Assembly (NCBI RefSeq): GCF_023167465.1 | Contig: NZ_AP025698.1 | Span: 434,001-498,000 of the forward strand | Reading direction: 5' to 3' | Length of the DNA: 64,000 bases | From: Methanothermobacter tenebrarum | Lineage (GTDB): Archaea > Methanobacteriota > Methanobacteria > Methanobacteriales > DSM-23052 | Shown here: positions 55,841 to 64,000 of the stretch, piece after piece | How positions within the stretch are numbered: position 1 is the first letter of the stretch | Layout of the letters: every line of letters begins with the position of its first letter | The notes under the pieces: model-generated | The model's database searches: none | The model's input: only the letters and a program-made list of their open reading frames with translations | Told to the model about the DNA's origin: nothing | Position numbers and translations under genes: made by a program

Positions 55841-56851
55841 CTAGGGGTGTACTGCTGGAATGTCTAGGGATGTTTTTTCATCAAAGCCGAACATGATATT
55901 CATGTTCTGGATTGCCTGGCCAGAAGCTCCCTTTACCAGGTTATCGATTGCTGATATTATAACAGCTCTCCCATTATCATCAATTTCAAAGCAGCCTATA
56001 TGGCACTCATTGGAGCCTCTGACAGCGCTTAAACGTGGCATTTCACCATCCTCTATTATTTTTATGAATGGTTCGCCCTCATAGAATCCACTGTATATGC
56101 TTTCAAGTTCCCTGGGGGTGAGATCCTCCTTTAGGAAAGTGTGTACTGTTGTTAGGATTCCCCGGATGACCGGTACAAGGTGTGGTGTGAAGCTCACACT
56201 TACCTGGTATTTTTTTGATAATTCCTGGCGTATCTCTGGTGTATGCCTATGATCTGTCACATTATATGGTATCACGTTGTCGCTACAATTTGGATAATGG
56301 GTCACGGTGGTGGGTTTTATCCCGGCACCACTTACACCAGTCTTTGAATCTATTATAAAAGTTTCGGCTAATCTCTCATATACCAATGGTATACAGGCTA
56401 GTATAGCCCCTGTTGGGAAGCATCCAGGATTCGCAACGAGATGGGCGTCCCTTATCTTGTCCCTGTAGATTTCTGGAAGCCCATAGACAGCATCCAAGGA
56501 CCCTTCATGTTTTATCCCATACCATTTCTCATATGTTTTTATATTATCGAATCTGTAATCACCGCTCAGGTCAACGACCCTCATACCCTGTTCTAGGATC
56601 CTTGGAACGATCTTCATAGAAGCCCCATGTGGTGTTGCTGTGAATATAAGATCTGCATCAATATTATCAATGTCAACATCCGAAAATTCAAGTTCAAGGT
56701 CCTGGAGGTGTGGGTGCACCCTATTTATGGGCTTGCCAGCATATTTTCTAGATGTAGCGGCCACGATTTCCACATGGGGGTGTTTGCTCAGAAATCTTAA
56801 AAGCTCGCCACCAGTATATCCACTAGCTCCTATAATACCTACGTCGATCAT
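55841..56851 (-). CDS. argC: N-acetyl-gamma-glutamyl-phosphate reductase
   Basis: A 336-residue arginine-pathway enzyme that reduces N-acetylglutamyl phosphate to the semialdehyde. The NADP loop is [15 protein letters not shown] and the active-site cysteine is Cys144 in NPGCFPTGA; the late [12 protein letters not shown] strand fits. It starts at the ATG at 56851 with GGTGG upstream; a GTG at 56860 is possible. It follows the FAD synthetase by 18 bases. Confidence 0.95.
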   Translation of the reverse strand: MIDVGIIGASGYTGGELLRFLSKHPHVEIVAATSRKYAGKPINRVHPHLQDLELEFSDVDIDNIDADLIFTATPHGASMKIVPRILEQGMRVVDLSGDYRFDNIKTYEKWYGIKHEGSLDAVYGLPEIYRDKIRDAHLVANPGCFPTGAILACIPLVYERLAETFIIDSKTGVSGAGIKPTTVTHYPNCSDNVIPYNVTDHRHTPEIRQELSKKYQVSVSFTPHLVPVIRGILTTVHTFLKEDLTPRELESIYSGFYEGEPFIKIIEDGEMPRLSAVRGSNECHIGCFEIDDNGRAVIISAIDNLVKGASGQAIQNMNIMFGFDEKTSLDIPAVHP

Positions 56852-56869
56852 TAAAACCACCAGAAGATT

Positions 56870-57325
56870 TTAACAGTTTTTGAATGTTTCATCATCGAAT
56901 TTCATGCTTTTTATTTTTTTGATTATTTTGCAAGTGCTGTCAAGTTGGGCTTTTTTATACCTTTTCACCCTTTTAACTTCACACTTAAGACCCCTTTTTC
57001 TAAGTTCATTTTCAAGTTCTTTAATATTAAAGTCTTGGTCCGGGCCTATGGCTATGATATCAGGGTTTATTTTATGGACTATCTCAAACATGTCAGTCTC
57101 ACTCCCAAGATAGGCCTCATCAACCGGTTTTAACATTCTAACAACCTCTAGTCTCTGTTTCTCACCTACTATGGGGATTCTTTTCTTCGCCCTTACAGTG
57201 GAGTCCCTTGCAAGGACTACAACTAACTTCGCATTCTTTCCACCAAGCTTTTTAGCCTCTTCTAGGAAGAAAACATGTCCTGGGTGTATGATATCAAAGG
57301 TGCCGGTGGCCATCACAGTCTTCAT
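56870..57325 (-). CDS. ribL: Archaeal FAD synthetase RibL
   Basis: A 151-residue nucleotidyltransferase of the GTFD/HIGH type that adenylates FMN to FAD. The active-site motif [12 protein letters not shown] begins near residue 6, and the second motif is in [14 protein letters not shown]. The C-terminus ends in a cysteine, and another lies near residue 128, as in redox-sensitive RibL. The ATG at 57325 has AGGTG upstream; a GTG at 57337 is possible. Confidence 0.9.
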   Translation of the reverse strand: MKTVMATGTFDIIHPGHVFFLEEAKKLGGKNAKLVVVLARDSTVRAKKRIPIVGEKQRLEVVRMLKPVDEAYLGSETDMFEIVHKINPDIIAIGPDQDFNIKELENELRKRGLKCEVKRVKRYKKAQLDSTCKIIKKIKSMKFDDETFKNC

Positions 57326-57337
57326 GATAATCTTCAC

Positions 57338-58075
57338 CTATAGTGGGTCCTCATATTCTAGGGCTTCTTTGAAGTCTATTTTACCCTTGTATAGGGCTGA
57401 TCCGATTACAACACCCCTTACACCTGTCCTCTTCAAAAGTTCAAGGTCTCTGGTGGATGTCACGCCACCAGAGTATATGATGGGTATTTTAACCGCTCTG
57501 ATAATCTCCTTGAGGGGTTTGATATCCACGCCCTCTAGGAGTCCTTCCACGTTCACGTTTGTGAATAGTATGCTACCCGCGCCCATTTTTTCGAATAATC
57601 TAGCCAGTGAAGGTGCTTCCATTGTTGTTTTTTTGGTCCAACCTTTTATGAGAACCTTCGAGTCTTTACTGTCAACTGCTACCATTATCTGATCTGATCC
57701 ATATTCCCTTGAAAGTTTTTTCACCATCTCCGGGTTTTCAACCGCCACAGTACCTAATATTATCCTTCTAACGCCAATATCGAGGAGTTTCCGGGCGTAT
57801 TCTCGCGTTCTTATACCACCACCTACCTGTACCGGGATGGGAAGGGATTTAACAATCTCCTCTATAATATGGAAGTTGTTGCCTGTTCCAAGGGCCCCGT
57901 CAAGGTCGATTAGGTGTAGCGTCCTCGCCCCCATCTTTTCCCATTTCATGGCCGCGCCTATGGGATCATCTATGATAACCTGTTCCGTGCCTGGGACACC
58001 CTGTACTAGTTGGACGCATTTACCATCTTTTATGTCAACTGCAGGGATTATCAACATTTTATCTGGTGGGAACAT
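57338..58075 (-). CDS. hisA: Phosphoribosylformimino-5-aminoimidazole carboxamide ribotide isomerase
   Basis: A 245-residue TIM-barrel enzyme of histidine synthesis. The catalytic Asp is in IPAVDIKDGKCV, the first phosphate loop in VQVGGGIRTRE and the second in YSGGVTSTRDL. The start is uncertain: ATG 58075 (MFPPDK) is used, but ATG 58057 (MLIIPAV) gives the usual family start. It is followed by ribL and argC on the same strand. Confidence 0.94.
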   Translation of the reverse strand: MFPPDKMLIIPAVDIKDGKCVQLVQGVPGTEQVIIDDPIGAAMKWEKMGARTLHLIDLDGALGTGNNFHIIEEIVKSLPIPVQVGGGIRTREYARKLLDIGVRRIILGTVAVENPEMVKKLSREYGSDQIMVAVDSKDSKVLIKGWTKKTTMEAPSLARLFEKMGAGSILFTNVNVEGLLEGVDIKPLKEIIRAVKIPIIYSGGVTSTRDLELLKRTGVRGVVIGSALYKGKIDFKEALEYEDPL

Positions 58076-58117
58076 GATAACCACTAGTATGGGAGGTCAG
58101 TTTCTATATGGATTATA

Positions 58118-59029
58118 TCATCTATTGTTCTGGTATAATATAAAAATTCCGAGGATCATTATAAAAGCGGAGAAGATTTGAAGACCCCCAAAGGGTTCTC
58201 CGAGGATCAGGAATGCGAATATGGCCCCGAATAGGGAGGAAAGTGGGAATAGGGAGCCCACTTCAGTAGATCCTATTTGTCTCAGGGCGAAATAGATTAA
58301 TATGAAGGCGAAGCCTATACTAAATATTGAAACGGAAAAAAGGAATGGTAACATTCTAAGTGGGAACCTCAAGCTCATGTTAAGGGACAATAAAATACAC
58401 ATTAATATTAAACCGCCAATAAAACTTTTTATAGCTGATATCCATATAAGGTCCCTCTTTCTACTGAGGAATTTACTTAATACAGTGTCTAGACTCCAGA
58501 AGAATGCTGCTCCAATAACAAGAAGATTACCCCGGATATTCTGGGTTAAGGTTATATGATGGAATTCTCCATTAGTTGCTATTGATAATGCCCCTATGAT
58601 TAATAAGAGAACACCTAAAAGGTCCTTTAATTTCAAGGATTCCCCGAATATGATTAAACCCATCAATATTATGAAGAAAACTTCAATATTTAAAAGGAGC
58701 GCCGAGTTCACGGCGCTGGTTTCGCTAAGGCCTCTGAGGAAGAGTAACGGGGCTATAGCCGAACTTGAAACGGCTGTTACAACGAGGATGAGATAATCTG
58801 ATGGTTTAATGAACACCTCACCATCCTTTCCATGATTAAGCACATCTAATATAAAATTCTTTAAAGGTGATTGTCTTATCAAAAATAAGAAAATCCCGGC
58901 TATAAGATAGGTTAAAGCTCCGATTAAAATAGGGCTCATTTCACCGACCATAATCTTATTAAGGGGTGCGGATAGGCCGAAGAATACTGTGGCGAGGATT
59001 ACGCTCACATAACCCCATAAACGCTTCAT
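58118..59029 (-). CDS. EamA/DMT family transporter
   Basis: A 303-residue membrane protein with ten helices in two EamA repeats (about 1-145 and 155-300). Typical segments are VFFGLSAPLNKIMVGE, LLLNIEVFFIILMGLIIFGE and SLFGAIFAFLILGEP. It exports or imports an unknown metabolite. The ATG at 59029 has GGGGGA upstream. Confidence 0.85.
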   Translation of the reverse strand: MKRLWGYVSVILATVFFGLSAPLNKIMVGEMSPILIGALTYLIAGIFLFLIRQSPLKNFILDVLNHGKDGEVFIKPSDYLILVVTAVSSSAIAPLLFLRGLSETSAVNSALLLNIEVFFIILMGLIIFGESLKLKDLLGVLLLIIGALSIATNGEFHHITLTQNIRGNLLVIGAAFFWSLDTVLSKFLSRKRDLIWISAIKSFIGGLILMCILLSLNMSLRFPLRMLPFLFSVSIFSIGFAFILIYFALRQIGSTEVGSLFPLSSLFGAIFAFLILGEPFGGLQIFSAFIMILGIFILYQNNR

Positions 59030-59124
59030 TGAATCGTCCCCCAAAAAATTTTGAAGACTAACATCCCAATTATAATCTGTATGATTAGTCTATAAAATCA
59101 ACTACTCTGGGGGTTGATACGAAT

Positions 59125-59934
59125 ATGAAGAAGATAGCATTGAAGATAGCATACCTAGGCACGCGTTTCCACGGATTCCAAAGGCAACCAGACCTTCCCA
59201 CAGTTGAGGGAGAGCTTATAAATGCACTACAAGAGGCTGGTCTTATTGAGGATCCAAAAGATGCTAGATTCCAGGCCGCCGGCAGAACAGATAAAGGAGT
59301 GCATTCACTTGGTAATGTTGTAACATTCTTCACACCATACAAAGTCCATGTGAATCAAATAAATGATATCCTGCCACGTGACATTAAAGTATTGGCAAGC
59401 GCCTCCGTATACTATGGGTTCAAGGTAAGATACCCCATCAGGAGATACTATCGTTATATATTATTCGATGATGATCTCGACTTAAAACTTATGAGCTTAG
59501 CGGCTTCTAAGTTTGAGGGGACACACGATTTCACGAATTTTTCCAAGAGAATCGAAAGAAACCCTATAAGGAAGATAGAATCTGTTAAAATCCGAGAAGA
59601 TGATGATTATTACCTTATCGACGTAGTCGGTGAAAGTTTCCTATGGCAGATGGTGAGAAAAATGGTGAAAGTCATCGCTGACGTTGGGAAAGGGGAAATC
59701 GGAATAGAAGAAGTTGATAATCTGCTCAATCCAAAAGACAGGACCTATATAAAGCCAATGCCACCAGAAAACCTTATACTAATGGGACTCGAATATGGGG
59801 TTAAAATCAAATTCAAAGAAGATGATTATGCGATATCCTCATTTAAATCAATACTAGAGGAAGAATTCCAAGAATATAAGAGAGCATCTATTGTCAGAAA
59901 AGTGATGAAGGATACCCTTATAACCTTCAAATAA
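59125..59934 (+). CDS. truA: tRNA pseudouridine synthase A
   Basis: A 269-residue enzyme that makes pseudouridine at positions 38-40 of tRNA. The catalytic aspartate is Asp56 in AAGRTDKGVHSLG; FRVRYP-like FKVRYPIRRYYRYIL and GTHDFTNFSK follow. The start is the ATG at 59125 with GGGGGTTGA upstream. It leads a plus-strand group with the DUF460 gene 60 bases on. Confidence 0.94.
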   Translation: MKKIALKIAYLGTRFHGFQRQPDLPTVEGELINALQEAGLIEDPKDARFQAAGRTDKGVHSLGNVVTFFTPYKVHVNQINDILPRDIKVLASASVYYGFKVRYPIRRYYRYILFDDDLDLKLMSLAASKFEGTHDFTNFSKRIERNPIRKIESVKIREDDDYYLIDVVGESFLWQMVRKMVKVIADVGKGEIGIEEVDNLLNPKDRTYIKPMPPENLILMGLEYGVKIKFKEDDYAISSFKSILEEEFQEYKRASIVRKVMKDTLITFK

Positions 59935-59994
59935 TATTATAAACAAAACAATCAATGTGAACTCATGATACTCCCCAACTCATCTAAAGGATAA

Positions 59995-61320
59995 TTGGAG
60001 GATGATAAATTAAAAACAAATAGTGTTAAATCTCCCATTATAGTGGGCCTAGACCCGGGTTTAACTGTGGGTATTGCTATTTTAGACCTTAGAGGAAACC
60101 TTGTACATATTAACAGTATAAAGGAGGCCTCACACGCAGAGGTTATAATGGAGATCATGGATAAGGGTAAAGCCATTGTAATAGGCTCTGATGTCCACCC
60201 ACCACCCAGGATGGTTAAAAAGATCGCAACAGCATTAAATTCTAGACTGTATACGCCAGAGAGGATATTCCCCGTGGCTTTAAAAAACGAACTTGTTAAC
60301 ACATTCTTAATAGAGAAAAGATTAGATATCTCATTAGATGCCCATGAAAGGGACGCCCTTGCAGCTGCGATCAAAACATATAGACACTATGAGAACAAAC
60401 TAAGACAAGCGGAATCCCGTCTTACAAATTCAGATATTAGTCAAAGAGAAATCGACGAAATAAAAGGATTAGTGATCAAAGGCACACCAATAACCAACGC
60501 AATAAAGAAAATCAGAAAACCAAAGGGCGCCGAGAAAATAATAGAAAAACCCCACAGGGAAAAGCCAAAAGAGGTCCTGGAAGAATTCTCACAATTAAAA
60601 ACTCGGGTTAAAGTGCAAAAGAGGAAAATCGAACACCAGAAACTTTTAATAAACAGACTAAAACGACAAAACAGGATATTAAAGAATAAACTGCGAAGAC
60701 AAAAAAGAGAAAATCTCAAATTAAAAAAGAAAATTGAAAGATTACACTACGAATATTCAAAGGACATACTCTTAAACAGGGAATTATCATCAAAGATAAA
60801 GCTGATAAAAAAACTACAAGAAAAATATAACAAAGAAAAAAATTTAAGGGAAAATCTAGAGAAGAACATCAATTCACTACTAGAAATGAAAGAGTTCGAA
60901 CATAAAGGAGAAAAACTCCCCGTAAAGATTGTGAAATCATTCACCAAAGAAGGCATAAAAGAAGCCTGCCAACAATGGAAGATAAAAAAAGATGATCTAA
61001 TCCTCCTATACAATGCCAAAGGTGGAGGATCCCAAACTGCGAAAATACTCACCAAAATAGCCCCAAGAGCTATAATAACAAGGGAGAACATGTCACACCA
61101 AGCCCTCGGAATATTCGAGGATAAAGAAATCCCAGTAATCTCAGCAAAGGATATATCACTCGAAATCCGTGAAGATTTCGCGCTGGTCAAAGCCAAAGAC
61201 CTTGAAAAGGAAATAGGAAAATGGAAGAAAAAGATAATGGAAAAGAGAATAAAAAAAGAAAAACAAAAACTCTGGAAGATAATAGACGAATACCGTGCTA
61301 AAAGACGGAGAACACATTGA
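59995..61320 (+). CDS. DUF460 protein: RNase H-fold domain, long coiled coil and C-terminal domain
   Basis: A 441-residue protein. Residues 15-130 resemble the RuvC/YqgF RNase H fold (IVGLDPGLTVGIAILD; IGSDVHPPP; LDAHERDALAAAI) with acidic residues in the expected places. Residues about 195-300 are a basic, Lys/Arg-rich coiled coil. The C-terminal 110 residues form a separate alpha/beta domain (DLILLYNAKGGGSQTAKIL). It may be a nuclease or nucleic-acid-binding protein; no function is proven. The start is a TTG at 59995 with AAAGGATAA upstream. Confidence 0.75.
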   Translation: MEDDKLKTNSVKSPIIVGLDPGLTVGIAILDLRGNLVHINSIKEASHAEVIMEIMDKGKAIVIGSDVHPPPRMVKKIATALNSRLYTPERIFPVALKNELVNTFLIEKRLDISLDAHERDALAAAIKTYRHYENKLRQAESRLTNSDISQREIDEIKGLVIKGTPITNAIKKIRKPKGAEKIIEKPHREKPKEVLEEFSQLKTRVKVQKRKIEHQKLLINRLKRQNRILKNKLRRQKRENLKLKKKIERLHYEYSKDILLNRELSSKIKLIKKLQEKYNKEKNLRENLEKNINSLLEMKEFEHKGEKLPVKIVKSFTKEGIKEACQQWKIKKDDLILLYNAKGGGSQTAKILTKIAPRAIITRENMSHQALGIFEDKEIPVISAKDISLEIREDFALVKAKDLEKEIGKWKKKIMEKRIKKEKQKLWKIIDEYRAKRRRTH

Positions 61321-61384
61321 GTGAACTGCCCATAGTCTTCGCAATGGGGGGACCTCCCGCCGAAAGAGTTAAAGTGGGATTACC

Positions 61385-62689
61385 ATGAAGATCGCGATAG
61401 TTATCGGCACCCGCCCAGAAATAATTAAAATGGCGCCAGTGATCGATGAAATCAAAAAAAGGAACATAGAATTTTCCCTAATACACACGGGACAACACTA
61501 TGACCATGAAATGTCACAACAATTCTTCCAAGACCTTGAACTCCCAAAACCAGACCATTACATAGGGGTTGGTTCAAAGAGCCATGCTAAGATGACAGCA
61601 GCTACGATGAAAGGCCTCGAAGACATCCTAAAAGAGGAAAAACCAGACATCGTCATGGTACAAGGGGATACAAACGCCGTACTAGCAGGCGCCCTAGTAG
61701 CATCAAAAATGCACATACCAGTAGGCCACGTAGAAGCCGGTCTAAGATCATTTGACAAGACAATGCCCGAAGAAATAAACAGGATAGTCGCAGACACTTG
61801 CACACACCTCTATTACACCCCAACAGAAAAAGCAGCCTTAAACCTACTATTCGAGGGCGCGGATCCTGAAAATATTATCATAACAGGAAACACCATAGTC
61901 GATGCTTGTCTTAGAAACCTTCAAATCGCCAAACACAAATCCAATATAAGATTTCCATCTGATAAAATCATCACCCTCACAATGCACAGAGCCGAAAACG
62001 TTGATAACAAGGCCAGACTCAAATCCATAACCCAAGCACTACTAGAATTAGACGAATTCATGATAATATTCCCAGTACATCCACGTACACGTAAAAATCT
62101 TGAAAAATTCCACCTTTACAAGCCCTTGGCTGAAGCAGAACATATAAAATTAATAAAACCCCTAGGGTACCTTGATTTCCTCCTACTATTATCAAAATCA
62201 TATGTGGTCCTCACAGACTCTGGAGGTTTACAAGAAGAAGCCATAACACTTAACATACCATGCTTAACCCTAAGATACAATACAGAGCGTCCAGAGACTG
62301 TTGAAGCTGGTGGGAATATACTCGTAGGCGCTGACAAGAAAAGGATAATAGAAACCCTCAGATTAATCCAAGAAAATCCAAATTTTAGGATGAAAATGAT
62401 AAATGCTCCCAATCCCTATGGTGATGGTAAAGCCTCCGAGAAAATAATCAACGCAACACTCGATTTCCACAATAAAGGAAAATTAACCATAAAACCACCC
62501 GAAAACATACTCCCAGATTTCCAAAGGGAACTACACTTCATAGAAGAGGACATCACAGTAGAATCATTGGAGAAAAGGGACAAATGCAAGGTTAGGATAG
62601 TCTATGATGGGACCAAGCCAAGATTTCCCCACCAGACAATGAATCTTAAAGGAAAACAGATAATATGCGACACATACAAAATCCTATAG
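61385..62689 (+). CDS. wecB: UDP-N-acetylglucosamine 2-epimerase (non-hydrolysing)
   Basis: A 434-residue GT-B-fold enzyme that converts UDP-GlcNAc to UDP-ManNAc. Motifs: [13 protein letters not shown] at the start, [29 protein letters not shown] and the RPETVEAG loop. It is about 60 residues longer than usual, with a C-terminal tail from about residue 372 (see findings). The start is the ATG at 61385. It is followed by wecC after 12 bases. Confidence 0.93.
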   Translation: MKIAIVIGTRPEIIKMAPVIDEIKKRNIEFSLIHTGQHYDHEMSQQFFQDLELPKPDHYIGVGSKSHAKMTAATMKGLEDILKEEKPDIVMVQGDTNAVLAGALVASKMHIPVGHVEAGLRSFDKTMPEEINRIVADTCTHLYYTPTEKAALNLLFEGADPENIIITGNTIVDACLRNLQIAKHKSNIRFPSDKIITLTMHRAENVDNKARLKSITQALLELDEFMIIFPVHPRTRKNLEKFHLYKPLAEAEHIKLIKPLGYLDFLLLLSKSYVVLTDSGGLQEEAITLNIPCLTLRYNTERPETVEAGGNILVGADKKRIIETLRLIQENPNFRMKMINAPNPYGDGKASEKIINATLDFHNKGKLTIKPPENILPDFQRELHFIEEDITVESLEKRDKCKVRIVYDGTKPRFPHQTMNLKGKQIICDTYKIL

Positions 62690-62701
62690 GGAGACTATAA
62701 C

Positions 62702-63991
62702 ATGGAACTAATAGCCGTTTTTGGACTAGGCCATATAGGACTTCCAACAGCCGCACTTTTCGCCAAGGCAGGGTTCAAAGTTATTGGTGTTGACATAAAC
62801 CCTGAAATTGTTAATCTAATCAACCAAGGCATTTCACCTATAATAGAACCTGGATTAGATGAACTTCTCCATGAAGTTGTTAAAAAAGGAAAACTAAAGG
62901 CAACAGACGATGGTGAATATGCCGCCAAGAAAGCAAATATAATGATAATTGTAGTTCCAACACCACTAGGCACTGATAAATCATCAGATCTTTCAGCGGT
63001 CATCTCAGCCACAAAGACAATATCAAAAGGTCTTAAAAGAGGGGACCTTGTAATAGTTGAAAGTACCGTTCCACCCACCACATGCGAAAAGATCGTCTTA
63101 CCAATACTCGAAGAGAGCGGTTTAAAGGTTTCAGAAGACTTTGGACTTGTATACACTCCTGAAAGAGCGCTGCCAAATAACACATTATATGAGATGACAA
63201 ACAATGCAAGGGTTATAGGAGGCATTGACAAGGAGAGTACAGAAAGAGCTGTCACACTCTATGATAAGATAACAAAGGGCGAAATAGTGAAAGTTAAGGA
63301 TATAGTAACCGCAGAGATGGTTAAATTAATGGAAAACACCTACCGCGATACTAACATCGCACTAGCAAATGAACTAGCCATCATATGCGAATCACTCGGC
63401 ATAGATGCCATAGATGCTATAGAAGCTGCGAATTACCATCCAAGGGTAAACCTACACACACCAGGCCCAGGAGTCGGAGGACACTGCCTTTCAATCGACC
63501 CATACTTTATAGTTGAAATGGCAGAAGCCAGGGGAGTCCCTGCAAGGTTGATCAGAACAGCACGCCAGATAAACGAGGAAATGCCCTACCATGTACTCCA
63601 ACTTATAAAAGACACCCTAAATGACACCGGTTTAAGTATCGAAGGTTCTAATATAGGGATCCTAGGAGTAGCCTACAAGGGTAATGTAGCCGATACGAGG
63701 GAAACACCCTCAAAGCCGCTAATAGACGCACTACTAAAAGAAGGAGCCCATGTACTAGTACATGACCCCTATGTGAAAAACGAGATTATAAAGGCCATGG
63801 GGGCAGAACCCGTTACATTAAAAGAGGCCCTAAAATGTGACTGCACAGTTTTAATGACAGACCATGATGAATATCACAGGATAGAACCCAAAATGGTCCA
63901 GGGGAGGATTTTCATCTGCGCAAGACCCATACTACAACCTGAAAAATTCAAGAAAAAGGGTATAATATTCAAGGGAGTGGGTCGTCCTTGA
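62702..63991 (+). CDS. wecC: UDP-N-acetyl-D-mannosamine dehydrogenase
   Basis: A 429-residue enzyme that oxidises UDP-ManNAc to UDP-ManNAcA for surface glycans. The NAD loop is FGLGHIGLP (7-15), the acid-base region is in YTPERALP and [16 protein letters not shown], and the catalytic cysteine is Cys262 in [11 protein letters not shown]. It starts at the ATG at 62702. The chemistry follows directly from wecB, so the two form one pathway. The next gene is cut by the window end. Confidence 0.95.
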   Translation: MELIAVFGLGHIGLPTAALFAKAGFKVIGVDINPEIVNLINQGISPIIEPGLDELLHEVVKKGKLKATDDGEYAAKKANIMIIVVPTPLGTDKSSDLSAVISATKTISKGLKRGDLVIVESTVPPTTCEKIVLPILEESGLKVSEDFGLVYTPERALPNNTLYEMTNNARVIGGIDKESTERAVTLYDKITKGEIVKVKDIVTAEMVKLMENTYRDTNIALANELAIICESLGIDAIDAIEAANYHPRVNLHTPGPGVGGHCLSIDPYFIVEMAEARGVPARLIRTARQINEEMPYHVLQLIKDTLNDTGLSIEGSNIGILGVAYKGNVADTRETPSKPLIDALLKEGAHVLVHDPYVKNEIIKAMGAEPVTLKEALKCDCTVLMTDHDEYHRIEPKMVQGRIFICARPILQPEKFKKKGIIFKGVGRP

Positions 63992-64000
63992 ACCTGCTAG

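Noticed and set aside
63992..64000. Start of another gene after wecC (TTG overlapping the stop)
   Set aside because: Only nine bases remain, too little to support a call.

Overview
The window reads as a chromosomal segment of a hydrogenotrophic methanogen of the Methanobacteriales, most like Methanothermobacter. The reasons are an A1AO-type ATP synthase with a duplicated proteolipid, archaeal TFB, Gar1, aRF1, aIF5A and DnaG, a Mur-ligase-like coenzyme F430 synthase (CfbE), the archaeal aspartate-semialdehyde sulfurtransferase pair for homocysteine, a secreted protein with pseudomurein-binding repeats, and a CRISPR repeat of the kind I remember from M. thermautotrophicus. Genus placement is from protein and repeat resemblance only. 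I saw no rRNA, tRNA, insertion sequence or replication origin.

Layout. 1-3.4 kb: start of the ATP synthase operon (H, I, K, E) on the minus strand. 3.4-7.4 kb: a four-gene operon joining a citryl-CoA-lyase-like protein, fumarase alpha, a TIM-barrel-like protein and an MmgE/PrpD protein. 7.4-15 kb: small conserved proteins, an ion channel, a THUMP protein, BioY, ArsR, a universal stress protein, an ABC-2 exporter with a broken ATPase gene, and a permease/thioredoxin/zinc-ribbon operon. 15-22.6 kb: information processing (XerA, a Lon-like ATPase without a protease domain, DnaG, a second Toprim protein, Gar1, TFB), with a frameshifted flippase-like gene in between. 22.6-26.8 kb: a two-domain glycosyltransferase, membrane proteins and UMP kinase.

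26.8-30.4 kb is the only accessory-looking region. It is a decayed island with several gene remnants, a two-spacer CRISPR array and a cas6 gene broken by three small indels. 30.4-37.8 kb returns to core genes: aRF1, a PyrE-like regulator, an oxidoreductase, HemC and CfbE (tetrapyrrole/F430), NAD kinase, inositol phosphatase/FBPase and PdaD. 37.8-42 kb has aIF5A, SpeB, an ornithine-cyclodeaminase-type protein and adenine deaminase. With PdaD just upstream this gives an arginine-agmatine-putrescine set around the hypusine-carrying factor.

42-48 kb holds conserved archaeal proteins (DUF447, DUF2124, ThiN, a SIS isomerase, Hsp20, a Nog1-like GTPase, AMMECR1, TldD). 48-53 kb holds a sulfur/homocysteine operon (aspartate-semialdehyde sulfurtransferase, its NIL-ferredoxin, an FAD/Fe-S oxidoreductase) and a secreted M14-like peptidase with cell-wall-binding repeats. 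53-59 kb has PyrI, SecF/SecD, a flavodoxin, ArgC, RibL, HisA and an EamA transporter. 59-64 kb has TruA, a DUF460 RNase-H-fold protein, and WecB/WecC, which make UDP-ManNAc and UDP-ManNAcA for surface glycans.

Several genes (ABC ATPase, flippase-like protein, ion channel tail, cas6) are broken by one or a few small indels with otherwise intact reading frames. Whether these are real or assembly errors is the main caution for anyone using this annotation.
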